36,484 nt of DNA from an uncultured Prevotella sp. (GCA_900551055.1 URUK01000026.1:1-36484), one strand, 5' to 3'; shown: positions 14,927 through 23,489, counted from the stretch's first letter. Numbers and translations: made by a program. Notes: generated by a model not told the origin, from the sequence alone.

Positions 14927-16255
14927 ATGAATAATAAACTTTCCATAATACTCTTGAGCCTCGCCGCACCTGCCGTGGCGGTCGCCCAACAGGCGTGGAG
15001 CATCGACCGGTGCGTCAGCTACGCCTTGGAGCACGCCACGGAGGTGAAGAGGCAACGCATAGAGCAGAAACAGGCAGGCGTTGACTACAACACTGCCATC
15101 CTTGGTTTCCTGCCTCAACTGTCGGCACAAGTAGGCGGACAGTACAACTGGGGACGCAACATCGACCCGGAAACCAATACATATAATAATGTTACTACGT
15201 TCAACAACTACTACCAGCTTACGGCCTCCATGCCGCTGTTTGACGGCGGACAGACGTGGAATGCCATGCGCAGGGCGCGGTTGTCAAAGCGCTCTTCGGC
15301 CACAGCAGTGCAGAAGGCGCGCGACGACAAGGCCATAGACGTTATGCAGAAGTTCGTTGAAGCCGTGTACGCAATCAAGTCGATAGAACTCATGCAGGAA
15401 AAACTTGACGACTCGCAGGCGCTGCTCCGCAAGACGCAACGCCTGTACGAGTTGGGCGAAAAGAGCCGTCCCGACGTGGTGCAGATGGAGAGCCAGGTAG
15501 CCGAGGACGACTACAACCTGCTTCACCAGCGCAACCTCGCGCGCACGGCTCTCCTCTCCCTCAAGTCGGCCATGAACTATCCCGGCGCCGACTCGCTGCA
15601 GCTCGACCCCTCGCTCACGTCAAGGCACGCCGTGATACCGCGCCATGAGTCCATCGACTACTCCACAATCGCCGCGAAACCCGATGTCACCATAGCCGAG
15701 GCCGACGCGCAGAAGGCTCGCTTGGACTGGAAAATACAGCGTGCTTCGCTGCTTCCCTCGCTCTATCTCGGCGGCGGCGTGTCTACAAGTTACTACAAGA
15801 ACCTGTCCAACGGCATGGCGGTTGACGGCTTCCGGTCGCAGATGCGCAACAACCTCGGTGAATACCTGTACGTCACTTTGTCGATACCAATCTTCTCGGC
15901 AAACGACTGGCGGAGCGTGAAACGCGCCAAGGCCGACTACAACATAGCGCGCTTGGACGTGGAAGACGCGCGCCGCAAGCTGGAAGACGACGCCCGGCAG
16001 GCCGTAACCGACTATGAGGGATATGTCCGCGAGGAGCGCCAGATGAGGCGGAAGGTGGCCTCCGACTCGCTGGCCTACCGCCTGTCATACCGCAAATACG
16101 AGGAAGGCATGCTCTCGACGTTCGACCTTCACGAGTCGTCACAAACCTATCTTGAAAGCCGCATCACTCTGCTGCAAATGCAGATGATGGTCGCAATAAA
16201 GCAAAGACTTGTCAATTATTACATCAATAACGAACCGTTATGGGATGTTCAATAA
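14927..16255 (+). CDS. TolC-family outer membrane efflux protein
   Basis: The 442-residue protein starts with a signal peptide (MNNKLSIILLSLAAPAVAVA-QQ). It has the two-fold repeat of outer-membrane efflux proteins: a helix-strand-helix set with 'WSIDRCVSYALEHATEV' at the start of repeat 1 and a matching second repeat from about residue 225, plus strand regions 'NNYYQLTASMPLFDGGQ' and 'GEYLYVTLSIPIFSAND'. It would form the trimeric tunnel through the outer membrane. The open frame extends upstream to 14843, but that extension would cross the predicted sigma-54 promoter and precede the signal peptide, so 14927 is the start. It is the first gene of the exporter set and is divergent from the regulator. 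Confidence 0.93.
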   Translation: MNNKLSIILLSLAAPAVAVAQQAWSIDRCVSYALEHATEVKRQRIEQKQAGVDYNTAILGFLPQLSAQVGGQYNWGRNIDPETNTYNNVTTFNNYYQLTASMPLFDGGQTWNAMRRARLSKRSSATAVQKARDDKAIDVMQKFVEAVYAIKSIELMQEKLDDSQALLRKTQRLYELGEKSRPDVVQMESQVAEDDYNLLHQRNLARTALLSLKSAMNYPGADSLQLDPSLTSRHAVIPRHESIDYSTIAAKPDVTIAEADAQKARLDWKIQRASLLPSLYLGGGVSTSYYKNLSNGMAVDGFRSQMRNNLGEYLYVTLSIPIFSANDWRSVKRAKADYNIARLDVEDARRKLEDDARQAVTDYEGYVREERQMRRKVASDSLAYRLSYRKYEEGMLSTFDLHESSQTYLESRITLLQMQMMVAIKQRLVNYYINNEPLWDVQ

Positions 16256-16262
16256 ATTATGT

Positions 16263-16378
16263 CGAGGCGATTTTTCAATTTTAGCGAGTGCCAGTTTGCA
16301 AGCCGAAGAGGGAGTATAGCGGGCTATACGACCAATGAGGCTTGGCAAAGTGACACCGATAAAATTAAAAAGTGACCG
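16263..16378. repeat. Long imperfect hairpin with GTATAGCGGGCTATAC core
   Basis: The left part (about 16266-16304, TTTTTCAATTTTAGCGAGTG...) and right part (about 16336-16378) pair imperfectly over nearly 40 bp. A central hairpin GTATAGCGGGCTATAC lies at 16313-16328. It fills most of the 180-nt gap between tolC and the adaptor gene and would be present in the operon mRNA. It looks like a member of an interspersed family, but only one copy is in this window. Confidence 0.75.
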
Positions 16379-16435
16379 AAATATAAAGATTAAACATTCC
16401 ATTAAGGTTAAAAACAGAATTTATAGAACATCCCT

Positions 16436-17689
16436 ATGGACATCAAATTAGAGAAAAAGAAGTACGTTATACCGAAAAGATACCGCCCGTTGGTTGTTGG
16501 CGGCGCATTCGTCGTGGCCGTTTTGGTGTGGTTGGCGTTAGGAAACTTCTCGTCGACGCTGCGCGTTGACCGCCGCGGACTTAGCATAGGCGACGTCAGG
16601 AACGCACAGTTTGACGACTATGTGAGCGTCGATGGCAACGTAGTACCCATCCAAGTGGTGCAGATTTCGCCTGAAGAGGGAGGCGTAGTGCTTGAAAAGG
16701 TGGTAGAGGAAGGCGCCCACGTGAAGAAGGGCGATGTCATTGTGCGCCTCAACAATTCCAATCTTGACCTTGAAATACTCAACGCCGAGAGCGAGCTTGC
16801 AGAGAAACAGAACATGCTTAGGAGCACGCAGCTGTCGATGGAGCAGGACAACCTCAACAACCAGAACGAGGCTTTACAGCTCAAGATGGACGTTCAGACA
16901 AAGCGTCGCGCCTACAATCATCAGACGGCCCTGCAAAAGGAGGAGCTGAACTCGCGCGAAGAGTACCTTAAAGCGAAAGAAGACTATGAGCTGGCGGTGC
17001 AGAAAGAGGAGCTGATACAGCAGCGTTTGAAGAAGACAAACGAGCTTAACCGCTCGCAAGTGGCGCAGATGACGGGCGACCTGGCCTCGATGCGCAAGAA
17101 CGTTGAGCTGGTGCGCCAGCGCAAGGAGAAACTCGACGTGCGCTCGACCATCGACGGTGAAGTGGGACTTCTTGACGTTGAGCTTGGCCAAAGCATATCG
17201 CCGGGACAGAAAATCGGGGTAATAAACGACCTTAGCGACTACAAGGTGGAGGCGCAGGTTGACGAACACTACATCGACCGCGTGCATACCGGCCTGTCGG
17301 CCACGTTCGAACAGAACGGCAAGAAGTACCTTCTGCGTGTGCGCAAGGTGTTCCCGGAGGTGCGCGAGGGGCGTTTCAAGATTGACTTCGTGTTCAGTGG
17401 CGAACGCCCGAAGAACATCCGGACGGGCCAGACGTATTACGTCGACCTGCAATTAGGCGAAGCCAAGAAGGCCGTCATCATACCCAAAGGCACGTTCTAC
17501 AGCGTAACCGGCGGCACATGGATATTCGTTCTCGACAAGGACGGGCGCAAAGCCTACCGCCGAAAGATACGCATAGGCCGCCAAAACCCACAGTATTACG
17601 AGGTGCTTGAAGGTCTGGAACCGGGCGAAAAGGTGATAGTCAGCGGCTACGAGAGCTACAAGGACAACGAGATACTGGTGTTGGAATAA
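16436..17689 (+). CDS. HlyD/MacA-like periplasmic adaptor protein
   Basis: The 417-residue membrane-fusion protein has a short cytoplasmic start, one membrane anchor (about 19-38), and a first half lipoyl motif ('ISPEEGGVVLEKVVEEGAHVKKGDVIVRL', roughly residues 78-107). A long coiled-coil hairpin follows (about 110-235), then the second half lipoyl motif ('RSTIDGEVGLLDVELGQSISPGQKIG', roughly 237-263), a beta barrel and a membrane-proximal domain. It links the inner-membrane ABC permease to the TolC-type tunnel. It lies 180 nt after tolC and 373 nt before the first permease, both gaps being filled with repeats. It has no lipobox. Confidence 0.94.
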   Translation: MDIKLEKKKYVIPKRYRPLVVGGAFVVAVLVWLALGNFSSTLRVDRRGLSIGDVRNAQFDDYVSVDGNVVPIQVVQISPEEGGVVLEKVVEEGAHVKKGDVIVRLNNSNLDLEILNAESELAEKQNMLRSTQLSMEQDNLNNQNEALQLKMDVQTKRRAYNHQTALQKEELNSREEYLKAKEDYELAVQKEELIQQRLKKTNELNRSQVAQMTGDLASMRKNVELVRQRKEKLDVRSTIDGEVGLLDVELGQSISPGQKIGVINDLSDYKVEAQVDEHYIDRVHTGLSATFEQNGKKYLLRVRKVFPEVREGRFKIDFVFSGERPKNIRTGQTYYVDLQLGEAKKAVIIPKGTFYSVTGGTWIFVLDKDGRKAYRRKIRIGRQNPQYYEVLEGLEPGEKVIVSGYESYKDNEILVLE

Positions 17690-17696
17690 AACCACA

Positions 17697-17824
17697 AGCC
17701 CCCTCCCGACCTCCCCGAGGGGAGGAGTAGGACAGATGCTGAACAATAATAAAACAACTATCAAAATGCAATTAAAACAACGAAGCAAACCTGTTCCTCC
17801 CCACGGGGAGGTTAGGAGGGGGCT
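17697..17824. repeat. Paired GC-rich inverted repeat, pair 1
   Basis: The left arm (17697-17727, AGCCCCCTCCCGACCTCCCC...) and right arm (about 17795-17824, ...GGTTAGGAGGGGGCT) are reverse complements apart from a few bases, separated by about 67 AT-rich nt. Each arm also contains its own small CTCCCC-GAGG-GGAG hairpin. It starts 7 nt after the adaptor stop codon. Confidence 0.9.
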
Positions 17825-17945
17825 GAAAGGTGGCCTTTCGCATTGCAAAAGATGGTCTTTTACCGCCTAAAAGGCCACCTTTTAGAGGCCAAAACATGGC
17901 CTTTTACAACACCGCTCGTAACATATTGACTATCAAATGATTACA
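17825..17945. repeat. AAAAGGCCACCTTTT block, copy 3, with TTGACTATCAA tail
   Basis: It directly follows the GC-rich pair. It contains GGTGGCCTTT, AAAAGGCCACCTTTTAGAGG and ACATGGCCTTTT words, and then a CGTAACATATTGACTATCAA tail. Confidence 0.85.
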
Positions 17946-18062
17946 AACCGCCCAACAAGCAACTGCAAATCTCACCGTAAAACCGTATAACCCTACAACC
18001 ATATAACCCAAAAGCATACCGTAAAACCCCATAACCCAACAACCGTATAACCCCAAACAACC
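17946..18062 (+). other. G-poor leader of repeated CCGTATAACCC words before permease 1
   Basis: About 115 nt rich in A and C repeat the words CCGTAAAACC, CCGTATAACCC and CCATAACCCAACAACC up to the ATG at 18063. A homologous but shorter leader precedes permease 3 (23447-23489). No open frame is visible. It would be an unstructured 5' region for the permease. Confidence 0.6.
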
Positions 18063-20450
18063 ATGCAAAACTTCAACTTAAAGAGCTACTTCACGTTCCT
18101 TTCAAGGAACAAGGCATACACGGCGGTCAACGTGTTCGGCCTCGCCGTGAGCCTGATGTTCGTCATAATAATCGGCCTTTACACGTGGCAGGAGTTCAGC
18201 GTAGACCGCCAGCACAGCAAAGCCGACCGCATTTACGCCGTAGGTTTGAAGTTTAACGGCGAGCCTGCACCCTACGCCGGCAGCCACCACGCAGTGCTGC
18301 GGTACATGCGCAAGCACTATCCCGAAATAGAGCAGACCTGCGGCTTCGTGAACGGCAGCCTGCGCCTGCTCGACCGCGGAGACATAGTGAACGCCAAGGT
18401 GTTGGATACAGACTCGACGTTTTTTGACATGCTCGACTTCAAACTGCTTCGAGGCGACCGTCTGACGTGCTTGAACCAAAAGGGCAACATAGTGCTGACG
18501 GAAAGCTTCGCGCGCCGCCTGTTCGGCTCGGACGACGTAATAGGCCGCCCCATAATGACCGAGGACTCGCTCCGCTTCCGCGTTTCAGGCGTGGTGCAAG
18601 ACTTCGACGGCACCATAATCGACAAGAGCGTGAACGCCATAATAGACTTCTCGTACAGCGAGAGGAACGGTTCGGGCTATACGGACAAGAACTTCCCCTA
18701 CTCCGTAAGCGTCGGTTCCACCATGGCCTTGGTGCAGGTGCGCAAGGGAGTTGACTTCATGCGGAAGGAGAAGGACGTGCAGCAGTTCTTCCCTACGTTC
18801 TGGCCCGTTGACGATGAAGACGTGTTCAAATTCCAACCCGTGCTCATGCCGTTAGACAAACTGTACTTCTCGGGCTGGCAGTACGTTGACTACATGCGCC
18901 TCGGCAACTACAAGTTAGTGAGCATACTCGGCGCGGTGGCCGTGGTGATACTGCTCTTCTCCATAATGAACTACGTCAACCTGACCGTAGCCCAGGCCGG
19001 TTACCGTGCCCGTGAGATGGCCACGCGCCGCCTCTTCGGCTGCACGCGGAGCGGCGTAGGCGCCAACATGTTCGGCGAGTCGCTAGTGATGTGCCTGCTG
19101 TCACTCGTCATCGCCATTGCCCTTGCCTACGTCTTCGCACCCTACATAGGCCGCCTGCTCGACACGGACATCAGCCTCGCCCCGCTTGCAAGCCCCGGAG
19201 GGATAGCCATTATCGCGGCTTTCGTACTGTTGGTAAGCCTCGTCGCAGGGGTGCTTCCTGCCGCGATACTGTCGAAAGTGAGACCTATCGAGGTTGTGCG
19301 CGGCACGTTCCGCAAGCAGACAAAGATGCTCTTCTCGCGCATCTTCATAACGGTGCAGAACGTTATCACCATCGTCATGCTGGCCTGCGCGCTCATCATG
19401 TCGCTCCAGATGCTGCACTTGGTGAAGGCTCCGTTGGGCTTCAAGACTAAAAACAACGTCGTAATATACGGCAGCATGGCGTTCAACGGCAAAAACTTCG
19501 ACGTGTTCCTCGACAAGGTGCGCGCCCTGCCAGAGGTCAATATGGTCGCACCGTCGATGGGAACGCCGGCCGACGGCGGCAACAACAACACCCTGTTCCT
19601 GAAAGGCGACAAGGTGTCCACACCCTTCCAGCAATTCATCGTGACGCCCGAATTCATGGAAATATACGGCATAACGCTGAAACACGACCTGCACGCCGAG
19701 GGCGACAGCATCGTCTACATGAACGAAATGGCGATGAAAGCGTTTCACATGAAGCCGACAGACACACACGCAAGCGACCGGTACAAGGGCGCTTACTTCT
19801 ACAAGTTTCCGAAGAACCCGACGCTCGGAGGCATAATCAACGACATACGCCTGCGCTCAATACTCGAAGAACAGAAGCCAATACTAATCCTCGTGACAAA
19901 GAAAGTGGAACGGCCTTGGTGCGTAACGGCGCAGGTGGAGGGCGACCCTGTGGAGGCATACGCCAAAATCAGGAGCATATATAAAGAGGTATTCCACGAG
20001 GAAATAAGCGACCCTACGCCGCCGTTCGTCGACAAACAGATTGAAGACGTGTTCCAAGAGGAAATCCGCACGACAAAAATCGTGTCGCTCTTCGCCTTCA
20101 TCGCCATAATAATCTCACTGCTCGGGCTTGTTGCCATGTCGACATACTTCATTCAACAAAGGGCGAAGGAAATCGCCATCCGCAAGGTGTTCGGCTCTAC
20201 AAGCAACCAAGTGCGGCGCCGGTTGATACGCACTTTCCTGCTCTACGTGGGCATAGCGTTCGTCATCGCAGTGCCGATTGTGGTGCATTTCATGTCCGAC
20301 TGGATTTCACAATACAGTTACCGCATCACCTGGTGGCCGTGGATTATCGTAGCGGGCGTAATCGTTCTGCTGATAAGTTTCGCCGCAGTGGCAGTGCAGA
20401 GCTGGATTGCGGCAGGCGAAAACCCGGTGAAGAATATTAAGCAAGAGTAG
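18063..20450 (+). CDS. FtsX/MacB-type ABC exporter permease 1
   Basis: The 795-residue permease has eight likely membrane helices: one at about 22-43, three between about 285 and 410, one at about 430-452, and three in the last 125 residues. Two large periplasmic domains lie between. Two FtsX-type domains are seen, with 'YRAREMATRRLFGCTRSGV' and 'QRAKEIAIRKVFGSTSNQV' as their conserved coupling segments. This double-length form resembles two MacB-like halves fused, so one polypeptide might form a complete transmembrane core. It needs a separate ATPase, which is encoded at 26199-26861. It is a close paralogue of permease 2, with near-identical first 45 and last 90 residues. Its stop codon TAG is immediately followed by a GC-rich repeat. 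Confidence 0.94.
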   Translation: MQNFNLKSYFTFLSRNKAYTAVNVFGLAVSLMFVIIIGLYTWQEFSVDRQHSKADRIYAVGLKFNGEPAPYAGSHHAVLRYMRKHYPEIEQTCGFVNGSLRLLDRGDIVNAKVLDTDSTFFDMLDFKLLRGDRLTCLNQKGNIVLTESFARRLFGSDDVIGRPIMTEDSLRFRVSGVVQDFDGTIIDKSVNAIIDFSYSERNGSGYTDKNFPYSVSVGSTMALVQVRKGVDFMRKEKDVQQFFPTFWPVDDEDVFKFQPVLMPLDKLYFSGWQYVDYMRLGNYKLVSILGAVAVVILLFSIMNYVNLTVAQAGYRAREMATRRLFGCTRSGVGANMFGESLVMCLLSLVIAIALAYVFAPYIGRLLDTDISLAPLASPGGIAIIAAFVLLVSLVAGVLPAAILSKVRPIEVVRGTFRKQTKMLFSRIFITVQNVITIVMLACALIMSLQMLHLVKAPLGFKTKNNVVIYGSMAFNGKNFDVFLDKVRALPEVNMVAPSMGTPADGGNNNTLFLKGDKVSTPFQQFIVTPEFMEIYGITLKHDLHAEGDSIVYMNEMAMKAFHMKPTDTHASDRYKGAYFYKFPKNPTLGGIINDIRLRSILEEQKPILILVTKKVERPWCVTAQVEGDPVEAYAKIRSIYKEVFHEEISDPTPPFVDKQIEDVFQEEIRTTKIVSLFAFIAIIISLLGLVAMSTYFIQQRAKEIAIRKVFGSTSNQVRRRLIRTFLLYVGIAFVIAVPIVVHFMSDWISQYSYRITWWPWIIVAGVIVLLISFAAVAVQSWIAAGENPVKNIKQE

Positions 20451-20572
20451 CCCCCTCCCACCTCCCCGAGGGGAGGAGCCGGCCAAATGCAGAACAATAA
20501 AACGACCATCAAAATGACATTAAAACAACAAGGCAAACCTGTTCCTCCCCTCGGGGAGGTTAGGAGGGGGCT
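20449..20572. repeat. Paired GC-rich inverted repeat, pair 2, abutting a stop codon
   Basis: The left arm (20449-20478) begins AGCCCCCTCC, whose first AG are also the last two bases of the permease 1 stop codon TAG. The right arm is about 20543-20572. The pattern is the same as in pair 1. Confidence 0.9.
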
Positions 20573-20686
20573 GAAAGATGGCCTTTCGCATTGCAAAAGG
20601 TGGCCTTTTAGGCTGTAAAAGGCCACCTTTTAGAAGCTAAAACATGGCCTTTTAAAAAGCCATTCGTAACGTATTGATTATCAAGC
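20573..20686. repeat. AAAAGGCCACCTTTT block, copy 4
   Basis: It contains GATGGCCTTTCGCATTGC, AAAAGGTGGCCTTTTAGG, AAAAGGCCACCTTTTAGAAG and ACATGGCCTTTT, and ends with CGTAACGTATTGATTATCAA. It is nearly identical to copy 5 after permease 2. Confidence 0.85.
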
Positions 20687-20803
20687 AGTCCCCTCCTAAC
20701 CTCCCCGAGGGGAGGAAAAAGGATGTGGAACTGGAAATAAATATAATTAATTAATAAACACAAGCAACCCAACCCCTCCCCTCGGGGAGGTTAGGAGGGG
20801 GCT
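20687..20803. repeat. Paired GC-rich inverted repeat, pair 3
   Basis: The left arm is 20687-20716 and the right arm about 20772-20803, with an AT-rich centre. It ends 16 nt before the permease 2 start codon, so its hairpin could affect translation of that gene. Confidence 0.9.
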
Positions 20804-20819
20804 GTTAAATATTAAAATT

Positions 20820-23177
20820 ATGCCAAACTTCAACTTGAAAAGCTACTTTACGTTCCTCTCACGGAACAAGGCGTACACGGCGGTAAACGTCTTCGGACTG
20901 GCCGTCAGCCTGACATTCGTCATCATCATAGGGCTTTACACGTGGCAGGAATGCGGCGTAAACCACCAGCACAGCAAGGCCGAGCGTATCTATAACATCG
21001 GCCTTGACTTCGGCGACGACGGCAGACGGTCGGCCAACTGCCACCACGGAGTGCTGCGTTACCTGCGCAACCATTACCCCGAAATAGAGCAGACATGCGG
21101 CTTCACGGCAGGAAGCATCAAGCTGAAAGAGGGCAGCAGCTTCGTCAACGCATACGTGCTGCATACCGACTCGACGTTTTTCAGCATGTTCGACTTCCCT
21201 TTGCTCCACGGCAACCGCGCCACTTGCCTTGAAAAGAAGGGCAACATCGTACTGACGGAAAGCTTTGCACGCCGCCTGTTCGGCACAACCAACGCGGTAG
21301 GACGCACCGTGACGACAGCCGACAACAGGCATTTCCGCGTCACGGGAGTGGTAAAAGACTTTGACAACACTATCATCGACAAGGACGTGCAGGGCATTAT
21401 CGATACCTCGTTCGACACCAACATCGCCAACAAAGACGAGTATTTCCTGCAATATACGAACATTACCGGCGCGGCATCGTTCGTCCAAGTGCGCGAGGGT
21501 TGCGACTTCGCGGCCAAGCAAAAGGACGTCGACGCCTTCTTCCAGACGTTCTGGAAGGGCTACCACCCTATCCTTACGCGCCTTGACAAGCTGTATTTCT
21601 CAAGCCTCGACACCTTCATCCTGCAAAATGGCAACTTCACTTTAGTCAAGATTTTGTTCGCCGTCGGCGTGGTGATACTGCTCTTTTCGATAATGAACTA
21701 CATCAACCTGACCGTAGCCCAAAGCGGTTACCGTGCACGCGAGATGGCCACGCGCCGCCTCTTCGGCTGCTCCAAAAGCTCCGTAGGCACCAACATGTTC
21801 ATGGAGTCGTTGGTGATGTGCGTAATATCGTTGGCCGTCGCCATAGCACTTGCATGCGTCTCAGCCCCATACGCAGGCCGACTTCTTGACACGAAGCTCG
21901 ACACAGGCCTGCTGGCAAGCCCCGTAACGGTGCTCGCCATAGCGGCTTTCGTCATCGTGGTGAGCCTCGTCGCCGGCGTGCTTCCTGCCACGATACTGTC
22001 TAAAGTGAAGCCTATCGAGGTGGTGCGCGGCACGTTCCGCAAACAGACAAAGATGGTGTTGTCGCGCGTTTTCATAACGGTGCAGAACGTGATAACCATC
22101 GTCATGCTGGCCTGCGCACTCGTAATGACGTTGCAGATGCGCCATCTGGCAAAAGCTCCGCTCGGTTTCAACACCGAGAACGTTATCTGCATAGAGATTG
22201 TAGACGACTATTCGGCGCAAAATTCGGGCAAGTTTATCGACAAGCTTCGCGCCCTTCCATTCGTCAAAGCAGTATCTCCGTCATACGGAACACCGGCCAA
22301 CGGCGGCAACAACCACACCATAACGTTTGACGGAGAAAAGACGGATTGGAGCTTCCAGTTCATCAACGGCACGCCCGAACTGCTGAAGATATACGGCCTT
22401 ACGCTGAAAAACGACTTCGGAGCGAAGGGCGACAGCATCGTATATCTTAACGACATGGCGATGAAAGCGCTGAAGATGAAGCCCACAGACACGCACTTAA
22501 ACGAGAGGTACGAGCAGGTAAGGTTCGGCGAATTCGCAAAGAACGCGCAGTTAGGAGGCATCTTCAACGACTTCCGCATACGCAACATACTTGAAGAGCA
22601 GCACCCTATGATTGTGCAGATATGCAAAAATATAGAAGAGCCTTGGGACATATCGATACTCGTTGAGGGCGACCCGGTGGAGGCATATGCCAAAATTAAG
22701 GACGTTTACAGAAGCGTTTTCCATGAAGACGTGGATGAAAGCTCATCGCCGTTTGTAGACAAGCAGGTGCAGGCCCGCTTCAAGCAAGAGCGGCGCACAT
22801 CGACTATTGTCGCCCTGTTTTCGTTCGTCGCCATCATAATATCGCTGCTCGGACTCGTCGCAATGTCAACGTACTTCATACAGCAAAGGGCGAAGGAGAT
22901 AGCCATCCGCAAGGTGTTCGGCTCTACGAGCAACCAAGTGCGGCGACGGTTGATACGCACTTTCCTACTCTACGTGGGCATAGCGTTCGTCATCGCAGTG
23001 CCGATTGTGGTACATTTCATGTCCGACTGGATTTCACAATACAGCTACCGCATCACCTGGTGGCCGTGGCTCATCGTAGCGGGCGTAATCGTTCTGCTGA
23101 TAAGTTTCGCCGCAGTGGCAGTACAGAGCTGGATTGCGGCAGGCGAAAACCCGGTGAAGAATATTAAGCAAGAATGA
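20820..23177 (+). CDS. FtsX/MacB-type ABC exporter permease 2
   Basis: The 785-residue permease has the same eight-helix, two-FtsX-domain plan as permease 1. The first ~45 residues ('NFNLKSYFTFLSRNKAYTAV...') and about the last 90 ('STSNQVRRRLIRTFLL...' to 'NPVKNIKQE') are almost identical to permease 1, while the two periplasmic domains have diverged clearly, for example 'DFGDDGRRSANCHHGV' against 'KFNGEPAPYAGSHHAV'. This pattern fits a duplication followed by selection for different cargo or partner contacts in the periplasm, with gene conversion keeping the membrane and ATPase-contact ends alike. It has no ATPase domain of its own. Confidence 0.94.
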   Translation: MPNFNLKSYFTFLSRNKAYTAVNVFGLAVSLTFVIIIGLYTWQECGVNHQHSKAERIYNIGLDFGDDGRRSANCHHGVLRYLRNHYPEIEQTCGFTAGSIKLKEGSSFVNAYVLHTDSTFFSMFDFPLLHGNRATCLEKKGNIVLTESFARRLFGTTNAVGRTVTTADNRHFRVTGVVKDFDNTIIDKDVQGIIDTSFDTNIANKDEYFLQYTNITGAASFVQVREGCDFAAKQKDVDAFFQTFWKGYHPILTRLDKLYFSSLDTFILQNGNFTLVKILFAVGVVILLFSIMNYINLTVAQSGYRAREMATRRLFGCSKSSVGTNMFMESLVMCVISLAVAIALACVSAPYAGRLLDTKLDTGLLASPVTVLAIAAFVIVVSLVAGVLPATILSKVKPIEVVRGTFRKQTKMVLSRVFITVQNVITIVMLACALVMTLQMRHLAKAPLGFNTENVICIEIVDDYSAQNSGKFIDKLRALPFVKAVSPSYGTPANGGNNHTITFDGEKTDWSFQFINGTPELLKIYGLTLKNDFGAKGDSIVYLNDMAMKALKMKPTDTHLNERYEQVRFGEFAKNAQLGGIFNDFRIRNILEEQHPMIVQICKNIEEPWDISILVEGDPVEAYAKIKDVYRSVFHEDVDESSSPFVDKQVQARFKQERRTSTIVALFSFVAIIISLLGLVAMSTYFIQQRAKEIAIRKVFGSTSNQVRRRLIRTFLLYVGIAFVIAVPIVVHFMSDWISQYSYRITWWPWLIVAGVIVLLISFAAVAVQSWIAAGENPVKNIKQE

Positions 23178-23183
23178 AAGAAC

Positions 23184-23299
23184 AGCCCCCTCCCAACCTC
23201 CCCGAGGGGAGGAGAAAGGATGCGGAGCTGCGTATAAATTAATTTATTTATCAACAAAAGCAAATTAACTCCTCCCCTCGGGGAGGTTAGGAGGGGGCT
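23184..23299. repeat. Paired GC-rich inverted repeat, pair 4
   Basis: Arms 23184-23214 and 23269-23299 are close to perfect reverse complements. The pair begins 6 nt after the permease 2 stop codon. Confidence 0.9.
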
Positions 23300-23445
23300 G
23301 AAAGATGGCCTTTCGCATTGCAAGAGGTGGCCTTTTAGGCTGTAAAAGGCCACCTTTTAGAGGCCAAAACATGGTCTTTTGCAACACCATTCGTAACATA
23401 TTGATTATCAAATGATTACAAACCGCCCAATAAGCAACCGCAAAC
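23300..23445. repeat. AAAAGGCCACCTTTT block, copy 5, with TTGATTATCAA tail
   Basis: It has the same order of words as copies 3 and 4, and its tail CGTAACATATTGATTATCAA continues into a segment ATGATTACAAACCGCCCAA that is shared with the region before permease 1. A short C-rich leader (23447-23489) then runs to the permease 3 ATG. Confidence 0.85.
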
Positions 23446-23489
23446 CTTACCGTAAAACCTCATAACCCAATAACCGCAAAACCGTAAAC

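Noticed and set aside
17825..23445. The regularly placed repeats of the exporter region as a CRISPR array.
   Set aside because: The repeats are long, composite and separated by whole genes; there are no short uniform repeats with unique spacers and no cas genes.
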